Positions 1-7,139 of a stretch of 20,001 nt of DNA are shown here, in pieces. The notes under the pieces were generated by a model. That model did no database searches. It worked only from the letters and a program-made list of their open reading frames with translations, and was not told where the DNA came from. The first letter of the stretch is position 1, and every line of letters begins with the position of its first letter. The stretch lies in assembly GCA_004151065.3 (NCBI GenBank), contig NWUY0304844289.1, positions 2,200-22,200 on the forward strand, in the 5' to 3' direction. The position numbers were made by a program, and so were the translations under genes. The DNA comes from Larix sibirica (lineage: Eukaryota > Streptophyta > Pinopsida > Pinales > Pinaceae).

Positions 1-245
1 GTTTATTAGGCAAATGGATAATGTTATCTAGGTCCGGAGGGCTCGACCATAAGGGAGAGGTAGATTGCCCTTTTATGAGTGAAATGGCTAATGTTATATA
101 TTTCAATTGGCACTTTATGATTGAAATGGCTCATATATATATATTAATTGGTACTTTATTAGTGAAATGGCTAATATATATGTATTAATTGGTACTTTAG
201 GAGCGAAAAGGCTAATCTCTTCCTATAAATTGGCACTTTATTAGG
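1..245. repeat. 41-bp tandem minisatellite, about 4 units plus ends
   Basis: Four head-to-tail units can be aligned directly: 70-112 (43 bp), then 113-153, 154-194 and 195-235 (41 bp each), with a partial fifth unit at 236-245. Each unit begins CTTTAT.A, carries GAAATGGCTAAT in its first half, has an AT-rich centre (ATATATAT in units 2 and 3), and ends AATTGGTA or AATTGGCA. Bases 1-28 (GTTTATTAGGCAAATGGATAAT...) look like a diverged unit separated from the array by about 40 bp of GC-richer sequence. The array is probably cut by the left window edge. No coding function is seen. Confidence 0.9.
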
Positions 246-1020
246 GGGTGCTTCTGTAAGCTATGTTGGGTGACTCTGTAGGTTGTTGGCTATGTGGGGA
301 TGCCATATGAAAAAGCAGTGAATCATCATATGTAATGCATCGTCATTCATTCATTCTATACTGAGGTAGGAACTATGGTGGCTCCATAGCGGTAAGTGCG
401 TGATGGATGGGGTGTCATAAAAGCGAACATAGAGGAAATGAAAAGCATCCTCCATCGGTTCGCAAACAGAAAAGAATATAACCTGGCATCTACTCTTGGG
501 ATCAAGTACCAGCGTTGACAGCCGCCGGTCAGCCAATAGCCAGTGGTCGCCGATAGTCAGTCGCCAGGAGGTCATCGCCAGGAGTCTAATTGCCAACCGG
601 TAAAGTGCCAGTCATAGCTCCAGTGGGCATTGCCATAGGGTCCGAGTCATAGGAACATAGCCGAGATGGCAGGTCCATTTGAGGTGATCCTTATATTAGC
701 ACCATTCACTAAGTACATAAAAAAGTCGTCCATGCACTCCTTATAGTGAAAGCCTTATGGGAGGTTAGGGTGAAATTTGCCCATAGCCAGTTATCATCCA
801 GTCACATTGTTGTCCATAGGGTCCTTAGCATTCCATTTCTGGAAGTTTCTATATAATAGGTATGCCCTTGCACCCTTTCCCACTTCCATAGCTGAGAGGA
901 AGGAAGGATAAATAAATTCCCCTAGTAAAATATAGTACCTAGTTCAATCTCTAATCTATACATCACACATTGATATGAGCTCGCATGGAGACGACCCGGG
1001 AAGTTACTTTCCCAAGGTAC
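246..1020. other. gene-free intergenic stretch with short GCCAGT-type duplications
   Basis: No reading frame here looks conserved. The stretch 500-610 is crowded with CGCC, GCCAGT and GCCGGTCAGCC words, including a 9-bp direct duplication CGCCAGGAG at 562-570 and 576-584. The word GAGGTAGGAACTA near 362 matches the repeat family at 3.75-4.11 kb. No promoter, tRNA or rRNA signal was found. Confidence 0.6.
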
Positions 1021-1051
1021 AGGGGAAGGGTTTAACTAGTCTGTTGCTGAT

Positions 1052-1300
1052 GAGGTTCCACTACTGATAAGGAGAGGTTCACACTAAAGGGCACCACCAT
1101 GAGGTTCCAAAACCAATATGTAGAGGGGGTAGGGTAGGGGACTAACGAGGTTACAACCAATATGATGGCATTAGTAGGTTCCACTACCGATAGGAGAAGT
1201 TATAAGGCACCACCATGATGATGAGGTTCCACAACCAACTGATAAAGATTAGATTGGAAATGGGACTAATCCAATACAATCCAATCAATGAGGTTTACTA
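1052..1300. repeat. degenerate GAGGTTCCAC repeat cluster
   Basis: The word GAGGTTCC(A) or a close variant recurs at 1052, 1101, 1147 (GAGGTTAC), 1175 (TAGGTTCC), 1223 and 1290 (GAGGTTTA). The 12-mer GCACCACCATGA is present at both 1091-1102 and 1207-1218, placing two copies of a larger unit about 116 bp apart, each followed by GAGGTTCCA. Between them, GGTAGGGGACTA (1133-1144) is identical to a 12-mer at 3889-3900 in the later array. This looks like an old, diverged tandem repeat. Confidence 0.6.
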
Positions 1301-1790
1301 CCCCTATAGTGATTCAATGGGGCATGGGAAATGAAACCCAGACCCCATACATGTAGACCAGACCAGACTTTTATAGCTGTTCAGGTTACCACGTGCCCAG
1401 GTAAAACCTACTACCGAGGGTAGGATATATCTATCCCCTACCAGCCAAGAGCCAGGGGTGAAGCGAGCTTGTGCCCCCGTTTACCATTTCCTAAGGGTAG
1501 TAGTAGTAACCACATGACATGTTAGCTAAGTTCCCCTTCCTTAGTTCAAATTCTGCCACTATAGTAGGTAAGTAAAAAGCCCATGCAGCAGTAGTAGAGC
1601 TGCTAGTGTAGTAGTGTCCATATGGGCCAGTACAAAAGCAAATCAGTACTAGAGCAAATCATGGAGCTACACTCTCTATGTTGCACTATGTAGTATGGCC
1701 TAAATCTAGGTGGTGGTATAGTGTGTCTCTCTCCTAGAGCGATCATCCGCCATTCCATAAAGAAACAGTAGAATCCATAAAATGAAGGCT
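1301..1790. other. intergenic DNA, nothing recognised
   Basis: Mixed-composition sequence with runs such as GTAGTAGTAGTAA near 1500 and several TAGTAG words around 1590-1620. No reading frame or structural RNA was recognised. A T-loop-like TTCAAAT near 1543 has no pairing stem around it. Confidence 0.5.
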
Positions 1791-1834
1791 AGCCAGGAGA
1801 CCTAGCCGGGAGACCTAACCAGGAGACCTAGCCA
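1791..1834. repeat. 13-bp tandem repeat, 3.4 units
   Basis: Three adjacent units of AGCCAGGAGACCT occupy 1791-1803, 1804-1816 (CAGG replaced by CGGG) and 1817-1829 (AGCC replaced by AACC), followed by a partial AGCCA at 1830-1834. Only two substitutions separate the units, so this is younger than the diverged arrays around it. No coding role is visible. Confidence 0.9.
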
Positions 1835-1983
1835 TAGCAGCCATATATAAGTCTCTAATTTATGGGTTCGATGAATCCCACCAACTCTCCTGAAGTTTCC
1901 CTACCTATATGGGGGCAGGATGTTGTCGATTGAGGCTCGACCAGAGGGAGAGGAGTTATTTATCCGGGTAACAACTTGAAATA

Positions 1984-2017
1984 CGGAGTTGTCGTGTGTT
2001 TTATTAGCGCAACTCCG
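1984..2017. other. stem-loop 1 of the GGAGTT/AACTCC family
   Basis: CGGAGTTG (1984-1991) is the perfect inverse of CAACTCCG (2010-2017), giving an 8-bp stem with an 18-nt loop. The downstream flank is TCCAAC. It shares its stem core and its TCCAA flank with the elements at 2475 and 2566. Confidence 0.8.
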
Positions 2018-2170
2018 TCCAACTTTACTCTCGTTGCCCTTTCCCTCCCTTCCCTCATATATATAAAAAAGCATATGATGGTCTAGGTATGGGACATGAG
2101 TAGCAAACGGTAACTCTCATGTGGCGGGATGCATCTATCTCAAAGTTGCCTTATCGATCCGTATTGTGGA

Positions 2171-2240
2171 TCAAATCACTCCTTGCTCTCCTAATGTAAA
2201 GCAAGCCTTTTGGAGTTGTACTAATAAAACCAGATACAAC
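2171..2240. repeat. 70-bp direct repeat, copy 1 (contains stem-loop 2)
   Basis: This 70-bp block matches 2434-2503 at 68 positions by eye. The two differences are adjacent (TACTAA here against TCTTAA there). It carries stem-loop 2: GTTGTA (2215-2220) pairs with TACAAC (2235-2240), and GG/CC extends the stem around one mismatch. The copies are on the same strand and lie 263 bp apart. Confidence 0.9.
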
Positions 2241-2280
2241 GCCGTTCTTACTTTACTTCCAATTTATAAGGGAAAGCTCA

Positions 2281-2314
2281 AAGGAAAGGCTTGTTCTTAG
2301 TAGGAGGACAAGGG
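2281..2314 (+). repeat. AAGG-bounded stem-loop element, copy 1
   Basis: The element begins AAGGAAAGGCTTG, contains TAGGAGGACAAGGG, and differs from the copy at 19769 mainly in the loop (TTCTTAGTAGG against TTCGACGTAGG). CTTGTT at its left can pair with GACAAG at its right, with one G-T wobble. Its AAGG ends and ~33-bp length recall the Bpu-type short repeats reported in cycad mitochondria, but I do not see the Bpu10I site of that family. It lies between the two 70-bp direct repeats. Confidence 0.7.
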
Positions 2315-2433
2315 TTTCTAATAAGAAAGAAGTTTGAGGAATGTTACCTATAGATATTTTCCTTTTACGAAGATCAGGCTCAACTAAAAGGAGAGGGGAA
2401 ATTAGAGTAGGTTGTCAATAAATGAATGCTATC

Positions 2434-2503
2434 TCAAATCACTCCTTGCTCTCCTAATGTAAAGCAAGCCTTTTGGAGTTGTCTTAATAAAACCAGATAC
2501 AAC
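2434..2503. repeat. 70-bp direct repeat, copy 2
   Basis: Second copy of the block at 2171-2240. The downstream sequence continues as CTCCGGTCC, which completes a perfect stem here, whereas copy 1 has a substitution in the stem (ACAACGCC). Confidence 0.9.
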
Positions 2504-2506
2504 TCC
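2475..2506. other. stem-loop 3 of the GGAGTT/AACTCC family
   Basis: GGAGTTGT (2475-2482) pairs perfectly with ACAACTCC (2499-2506) over 8 bp with a 16-nt loop, followed by GGTCCAACTG. The loop is almost the same as that of stem-loop 2 because both sit in the 70-bp repeat. Confidence 0.8.
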
Positions 2507-2565
2507 GGTCCAACTGCCGGCTAGAGATGATGGGAAAGTGGGCATCTAAATCTTCTTTTTCAAAA

Positions 2566-2601
2566 CCGGAGTTTGTTTAGAAAAATATATTACAACTCCG
2601 G
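2566..2601. other. stem-loop 4 of the GGAGTT/AACTCC family
   Basis: CCGGAGTT (2566-2573) pairs perfectly with AACTCCGG (2594-2601), with a 20-nt AT-rich loop. It is followed by TCCAATT, matching the flanks of stem-loops 1 and 3. The loop is unrelated to the others. Confidence 0.8.
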
Positions 2602-2825
2602 TCCAATTATCTACAGACAATGGGGTTTGTGGTTATTCCCGAAGATAAGGCTTGTGCTAAAAACCTAGAGCCAAGAACAGCACTTTCAAAAGATGGGCTC
2701 AGGATGGTAGCAAAATCCATAAGATATAGGAGGGATACATGCCTATCCGATCGAAAGAGATTTAATCACCCACATCTTTAGGCTGGTCCACTCGAGGAGC
2801 TGCAACAATAGTTGTGACAGTCTGG

Positions 2826-2968
2826 CACTACCAACACCAGTACCAGCACCAAAGCCAGCAGTTTACCCTGTGCCCGCAGATTAAGCAGTACACTTTGCAC
2901 CAGCAGTTCCAGGTCTAGCAGTAGTATATCCAGCTGATCCTGTTGATTCTATAAAATATTCTGTTGTA
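2826..2968 (+). pseudogene. triplet-periodic Pro/Ala/Val tract, small locus
   Basis: Read in the frame starting CCA at 2831, this stretch codes alternating proline, alanine and valine (PTPVPAPKPAVYPVPAD, one TAA, then AVHFAPAVPGLAVVYPADPVDS). The codons are mainly CCA, GCA, GTA, AAG and GAT. It has the same codon vocabulary and strand as the larger locus at 7140-8910, including the VYPADPVDS-like ending seen there as DPADAVDSVD. Only one stop interrupts it. It may be the remnant of a repetitive reading frame or a decayed triplet microsatellite; I recognise no protein family. Confidence 0.45.
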
Positions 2969-3331
2969 AGGGAGGTTTATTATGGCAATTAGACAAGCTA
3001 TCGGACATCCATATTATGCAAGCGTTGGTATGGTAGGAGCAAAGATCCCGACCCAGAAGGTAGTGCTCTATCATGTTCAGATAGAAAAGGGAGTGCATGG
3101 GTTCGGTTGGTTAGGTTGGTTCAACAGTTGATGGAGCAGCAGTTTCATTTGGTCGTGTTTCCCTACTTGTTAAACAGCTAGAAAGAAATACTTCCTCAAC
3201 AGCTACCAAAAACTAATAGCTAGATATACTCCAGTCTCTCTCCATCCATATGGGTATTGGTGGGTGTGTTGGGTGAAACAATCCATCAATCCATATACTA
3301 CTTGTGATCAATACACTCTCACTCTACGGTG

Positions 3332-3455
3332 ACTGGAACCTGCTATCACTGGTTTTATATATACAATTACTGGTTGGATCAATAAATATACTTACTACTA
3401 TCACTGGCTATTACTGGTTGCTTGTTCTTCTCCCGAGACCCAATACTGGTTGGTT
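3332..3455. repeat. degenerate ACTGGTT repeats
   Basis: The word ACTGG occurs six times (3332, 3348, 3369, 3403, 3413 and 3445), four of them as ACTGGTT, often preceded by TATC or TATT. Spacings run from 10 to 34 bp, so it is an irregular short array. A 138-codon plus frame starting from GTG at 3304 crosses it, but its composition follows the repeat and I do not call it a gene. Confidence 0.55.
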
Positions 3456-3556
3456 GATTCTATCCCTTGGCCTATTGCTCTTGATTATCAATTTGACTCA
3501 TTTTGACCCTTACCCACAAGCTGTAACCATGCAGCATTTTACTTTTATTATCTATT

Positions 3557-3745
3557 CCCACCCAACCAGATCCAACAGCAGCAGCCACGAAAGCAGAGGT
3601 AGCAAGGGCATTGGCATAGTATCCTGCTGCCATGTCCACCCTCGAAGTACTTCAGAAATGTTCCGAGCAAAAGAAGTGTTTGCTTTCCGCCTTGGGTGTG
3701 GTAGACCCATCCGATGCTAGGTTGATTACATTTTCTTTCTATTAG
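3557..3745 (+). pseudogene. Ty3/gypsy retrotransposon gag-protease-like fragment
   Basis: One plus frame (codons in register with 3557) encodes a short alanine-rich stretch, a TAG stop at 3617, then a continuous segment to TAT and TAG at 3743. The segment contains YPAAMSTLEVLQKC followed by LLSALGVVDPSDARLITF. Known of the family, from memory: plant Ty3/gypsy polyproteins carry a motif of the form LEVLQ..P.QR.ALL.ALG..DP.....ITFD shortly before the retroviral-type protease. Here the fragment stops before any DEGAST-like active-site segment. The frame is about 60 codons with one stop, and no LTR, reverse transcriptase or integrase follows, so this is a dead piece. It probably came from nuclear DNA. 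I could not test it against a database. Confidence 0.5.
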
Positions 3746-3753
3746 GTAGAGCG

Positions 3754-4110
3754 ATGAGGTTGGGACTAGAATCTTACCCTTCTAACCACCTTCATCCCTC
3801 TTTTATGAGGTAGGAACCACCCCCCAGGCAAGTACCGTCATTACTACCATCATCCCTTATTATTAGTACTCTCCTCTCCCTTCGATGGGGTAGGGGACTA
3901 TTCATACTTATTTCATTTAGGCCAGAGCTATTACCTTACCTATATAGGCTGCTATTAGGTAGGGACTATTTATATCTCCTTTCTTTCTAACTAGGGCAAG
4001 CATTATTATTATCCTCTCTTTTTTATGAGGTTGGGGACTACCTTGTGAAGCAGGCAAGAACAATTAGATTCCCTTGGCCTTCATTCTTAAATGAGGTAGG
4101 AACTACTCAT
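3754..4110. repeat. ~70-bp quasi-periodic TATGAGGTAGGGACTA array
   Basis: Six landmarks of the form (T)ATGAGGTAGG-GACTA occur at 3754, 3805, 3885, 3954, 4025 and 4091, spaced 51, 80, 69, 71 and 66 bp. Each is followed by a T/C-rich stretch ending near CTCTTTTT or CATTCTT before the next landmark. The units are heavily diverged. Related words occur near 362 and at 1133-1144. Confidence 0.65.
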
Positions 4111-4149
4111 ATCAAGCTTGCTAAATCGAAGGTTGTTATCCATCCAGCC

Positions 4150-4720
4150 AGGACTTCCGACAATCAAAAGTAAGGCACGGAGTGGTTTGTTAACTCGTTT
4201 AGTTTGGAAGAGCTAAGGCCCCCATTGGGACTTCTTGCTTTCATCCGGAGTAGATCCGAGCCCTTGGTAAGCCGCTGAACACTTATACTAAAAGCTAGAC
4301 CGCGGCAGCAATAAGAAATCCTTGGGAAAAGGTGATCCTATCTAATCGGGCGCATGTTGTGGGTGTATGGAAGTCGCAATACAACCCGTCTTAGGCCTTA
4401 GCGCTCAATCAGTAGCCTGCCTTGAAACAATTAGGGAGTAGGCCTGCAAGGGAGGTATATGCCGGCCCTGCCTCTCTAGTGTGTAAGCATGGATAGCTAG
4501 CTCTCGCCAAGCTTGTCAATACGATCTGAACACGTTTATTCCAGGCTTTAACCAGGTTTGAAAGTGAAATCCTCCCCAACCCAAAGGTGTTTATTGCTTG
4601 CTCGTGTTTGTTTGGGTCCGGTGTTTGTGAGGTGTGAAGAGAGGTGAGAACAGGCGGCTGAGTAGAGAAGGTGGGTGGGCCAGCCAAGATCTCGAGTCAA
4701 GGCCAACCAGCGCGGGGTCG
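4150..4720 (+). other. possible group II intron fragment (weak)
   Basis: This block is richer in G+C and in self-complementary words than its flanks. It contains GCTAGACCGCGGCAGC, GGTGATCCTATC and GTGTATGGAAGTCGC. The TATGGAA strand resembles the domain I receptor region of organellar group II introns, and the general texture is that of plant mitochondrial intron DNA. I found no recognisable domain V (GAGC...GAAA...GTTC hairpin), no GTGYG 5' end in context and no flanking exon. At best it is a detached internal piece. Two 80-92 codon frames on opposite strands cross it and neither looks like a protein. Confidence 0.2.
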
Positions 4721-5729
4721 AGGGCTAAGGACATTCATTCTTTCTCTTGCCAACCTGCATGGATATTTAGTAATACATCAAGCAATATTTCAATGGATAA
4801 AAGTCATTACATGATTGGTGCATTTCGATGGATAAAAGATGCAATAATATATCTCCTTTTAGCCCACGAACTTTAAGGAGGATGCTCACCTTTCAGATAT
4901 AAAAAGCCATAAAAGACAATAAAATACAGAATTGACTAAAGGAACAAGCCCTATCGAGTCCCAACTATTGAGTTCTTGCGGACCTACCACGAATACAAGT
5001 TGGGTATAAGGTCAGGCTTGCCAAATATCAGGAAAGACCTCTCGAGTTATTGCCTACCCTAGAGTTCTTGTCTCGGTATAAAGTAAGTAAATATTCTTTT
5101 TACTGATGATTCTCCCTCATCCGGGGCGGTGGGCGTAGCCAAGAAAATATCGTAAAGTTCGGGCTGGTAAGGAAAGACCTATCCCAAGGGTTCAAGATTG
5201 GTCCCATCCCTACCCACTCTTTTGCATAAGGGTTAAAGGCAAGTGCGTCAGGTCTCACCCGCTAACTTTGATCTAGGGATAGCACAAAGACATAACTCCA
5301 TAACAATGTTCCACCACTACTTTAGCCCACTAATTTCAGTAGTTTGTTAGGCGCCCCTTATAGCCTATATTTTATTCCCTTTCAAAGATAAAGTACTCTT
5401 CGCTGAAGAATATAATAGTACTAATCGCCGAATAAAAGCGCTATGTTAAACCAATATTTCGTACAGTAAGAGGCTTTGTAAATACTTTACAGTTGAACAC
5501 TCCGTAATAGGTTTAAGGGAAGTCCTCTCTTTTTACTTATCCCCTATTTATTCCCCTCAAAGCCTTAGCTCTGCTCAGGATTGGTAAAAAGCCCGCCCGC
5601 ATGAGCTCTGCTCAGATTTGGTCCTTATCAAATCAGTAAAGTACTCATCTTAATTTCACTCTTCGTAATAAAATAAGGCGTAGCATATTGAAAGCTAAGT
5701 AAGGTAATTTTATCTTAATACTTAATAAA
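4721..5729. other. intergenic DNA with small duplications
   Basis: No gene was recognised. Visible structure: ATGGATAAAAG twice (near 4793 and 4828); GGAAAGACCT twice (near 5031 and 5171), each preceded by a GGCT-containing word; two CGAGT...GAGTTCTTG pairs between 4956 and 5075; and AGCTCTGCTCAG at 5567 and again at 5604, each followed by an ATTTGG or ATTGG word. The duplications are local and diverged. Confidence 0.55.
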
Positions 5730-5791
5730 GGCAAGCACCCAACCATTGGCTCCTAGGCTCCTAGGCAAGCTCTTAGGCAAGCACCCAACCA
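5730..5791. repeat. 16-bp direct repeat pair with CTCCTAGG spacer
   Basis: GGCAAGCACCCAACCA occurs exactly at 5730-5745 and at 5776-5791. The spacer holds GGCTCCTAGGCTCCTAGGC, itself an 8-bp tandem duplication, and another GGCAAGC follows near 5808. This looks like recent slippage. Confidence 0.85.
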
Positions 5792-5939
5792 CGCCGTTAA
5801 TCATTGGCAAGCTAATTTTTACTGTTATGCAGGCTAGGCAAGTATTTCCTCAGGCTCTAAAGAGCTCTATAGAAGCACAGAGAGGTTTTCCAAGAGAGGC
5901 TTTCCATCCAGTAGAATAGACCCATTCAGTAGAAGAGAC

Positions 5940-6241
5940 TAGAATTAATGGTTTACACAAAGCATGGGTTGTAAATGCAAACTGGGTATAACAATGTGTT
6001 GTGGATACTACCAAAACTCATTTTTGTAGACAGGCGTTAAACGAAGAACTCTCTGTTTCGCATTATGGTATCTGTATTGCACTCGTATTCCATGTTGTGC
6101 TTGGAATCAGCATATTTGTGCAAAATGATAAAGGTTTACAACTTAAGTGCCATTTTCGGTGTGTGAACCGTGCCGCTTGAGCATATACCTATGTTAATCT
6201 TGCGGGCACCTCTGGTTGAACCGGAAAATTCTTTCTGTTAT
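5940..6241. other. unrecognised intergenic DNA
   Basis: No long frame, repeat or RNA gene was found. The word GTGTGAACCGTGCC near 6161 was checked as a group II intron domain V remnant and does not fold as one. Confidence 0.4.
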
Positions 6242-6304
6242 GGAAAGGCTTGCTTGACCAAAGGTATACTTGCTTGACCGAAGGGAGGGCAAGGGAGGGC
6301 AAGG
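6242..6304 (+). repeat. AAGG-bounded stem-loop element, copy 2 (internally duplicated)
   Basis: It begins GGAAAGGCTTGCTTGACC, as does the copy at 13391, but TTGCTTGACC is repeated and the right arm GGGAGGGCAAGG is also doubled (GAGGGCAAGGGAGGGCAAGG). CTTGC on the left can pair with GCAAG on the right, so both arms of the hairpin have been duplicated. Confidence 0.65.
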
Positions 6305-7139
6305 TCATTAAACTTATATTTGAAACTCAATATGAATGGATGTATGAATCAGTCTCTGACCCCCGCTAACACTATCTTCCATACTAGAGTTGTGTTGATA
6401 TCTTTGTTGTATTTCACCCTAAAATTGTGTGTTTAAAGCATACTTGATAAGCTTGGTAGTAATTGATACATTTATAATTGCAAGTGAGTGATCCCTAGAA
6501 CAGATGACAACCACTTGGAGTATGCCTGTATGCATTCCGATAGCAGTGCTGGCTGTGTTGTAAACCCTGGTTGTTAACTTATATCTTACCCTAGAAGAAT
6601 GAATGAGGGAATTCAGTCATTTATCCTTGCTAAAGCTGTATCCTACACCTGAGTAGTTATGGTGCTTGTAGTGCATATTGCTGGATAATTGTACTGGCTT
6701 GACTGGTCTTCCCTTATGACTTATTGCATCCATAATAATATGTTTATGATGAAAGTGGAGTCCTTATTTGACTATCATGAACTGATCAACAATTATTCCT
6801 TTATTTCACTTTGTATTTATTATGCAAGCTAGAATTATTCATGGCAGCCAAGATCAAATTGTAAAACTACCTTATACTAATGCAATTCTTAAAGAATATC
6901 TTTATTTGCCAAAACTTTATTATGCGGTAGTATAAGGAACGCTCCGCCCTTTCAAATTGAAGATATTGCAACTAAAATGAAATTATCTATAGGTTATTCC
7001 TAGCAAGGTAAAAAACTGCAGCAGATCGGGTCTGCAGGTACAGGTTCGGCTGCGGGCAGTTTGGATTCAGCCATTTTTGCCAAGGAAGCTCGGGTTCCAT
7101 ATAATGTCGGGGTTTAATCCCTCCAAGGGCGTATTGCAG
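6305..7139. other. AT-rich intergenic DNA, no gene seen
   Basis: AT-rich, with no conserved frame. Texture changes around 6985 to GC-richer sequence, and a plus frame in register with the downstream triplet tract is open from about 7020 to a TAA at 7164, but that part has no repeat composition. A nuclear origin is possible but cannot be shown. Confidence 0.4.

Noticed and set aside
351-596. 81-codon minus frame
   Set aside because: Starts at TTG, has no recognisable motif, and its composition follows the GCCAGT duplications.
1530-1575. TTCAAATTCTGCC followed by ATAGTAGGTA, like the 3' half of an elongator tRNA-Met
   Set aside because: The five bases flanking the loop do not pair, and no matching 5' half lies within 80 bp.
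3304-3720. 138-codon plus frame with hydrophobic start
   Set aside because: Starts at GTG, its text follows the ACTGGTT repeats, and it is out of register with the more convincing retroelement relic at 3557-3745.
6155-6185. GTGTGAACCGTGCCGCTTGAGC as a group II intron domain V
   Set aside because: The two arms do not fold into the required 34-nt hairpin, and the AGC and bulge positions are missing.
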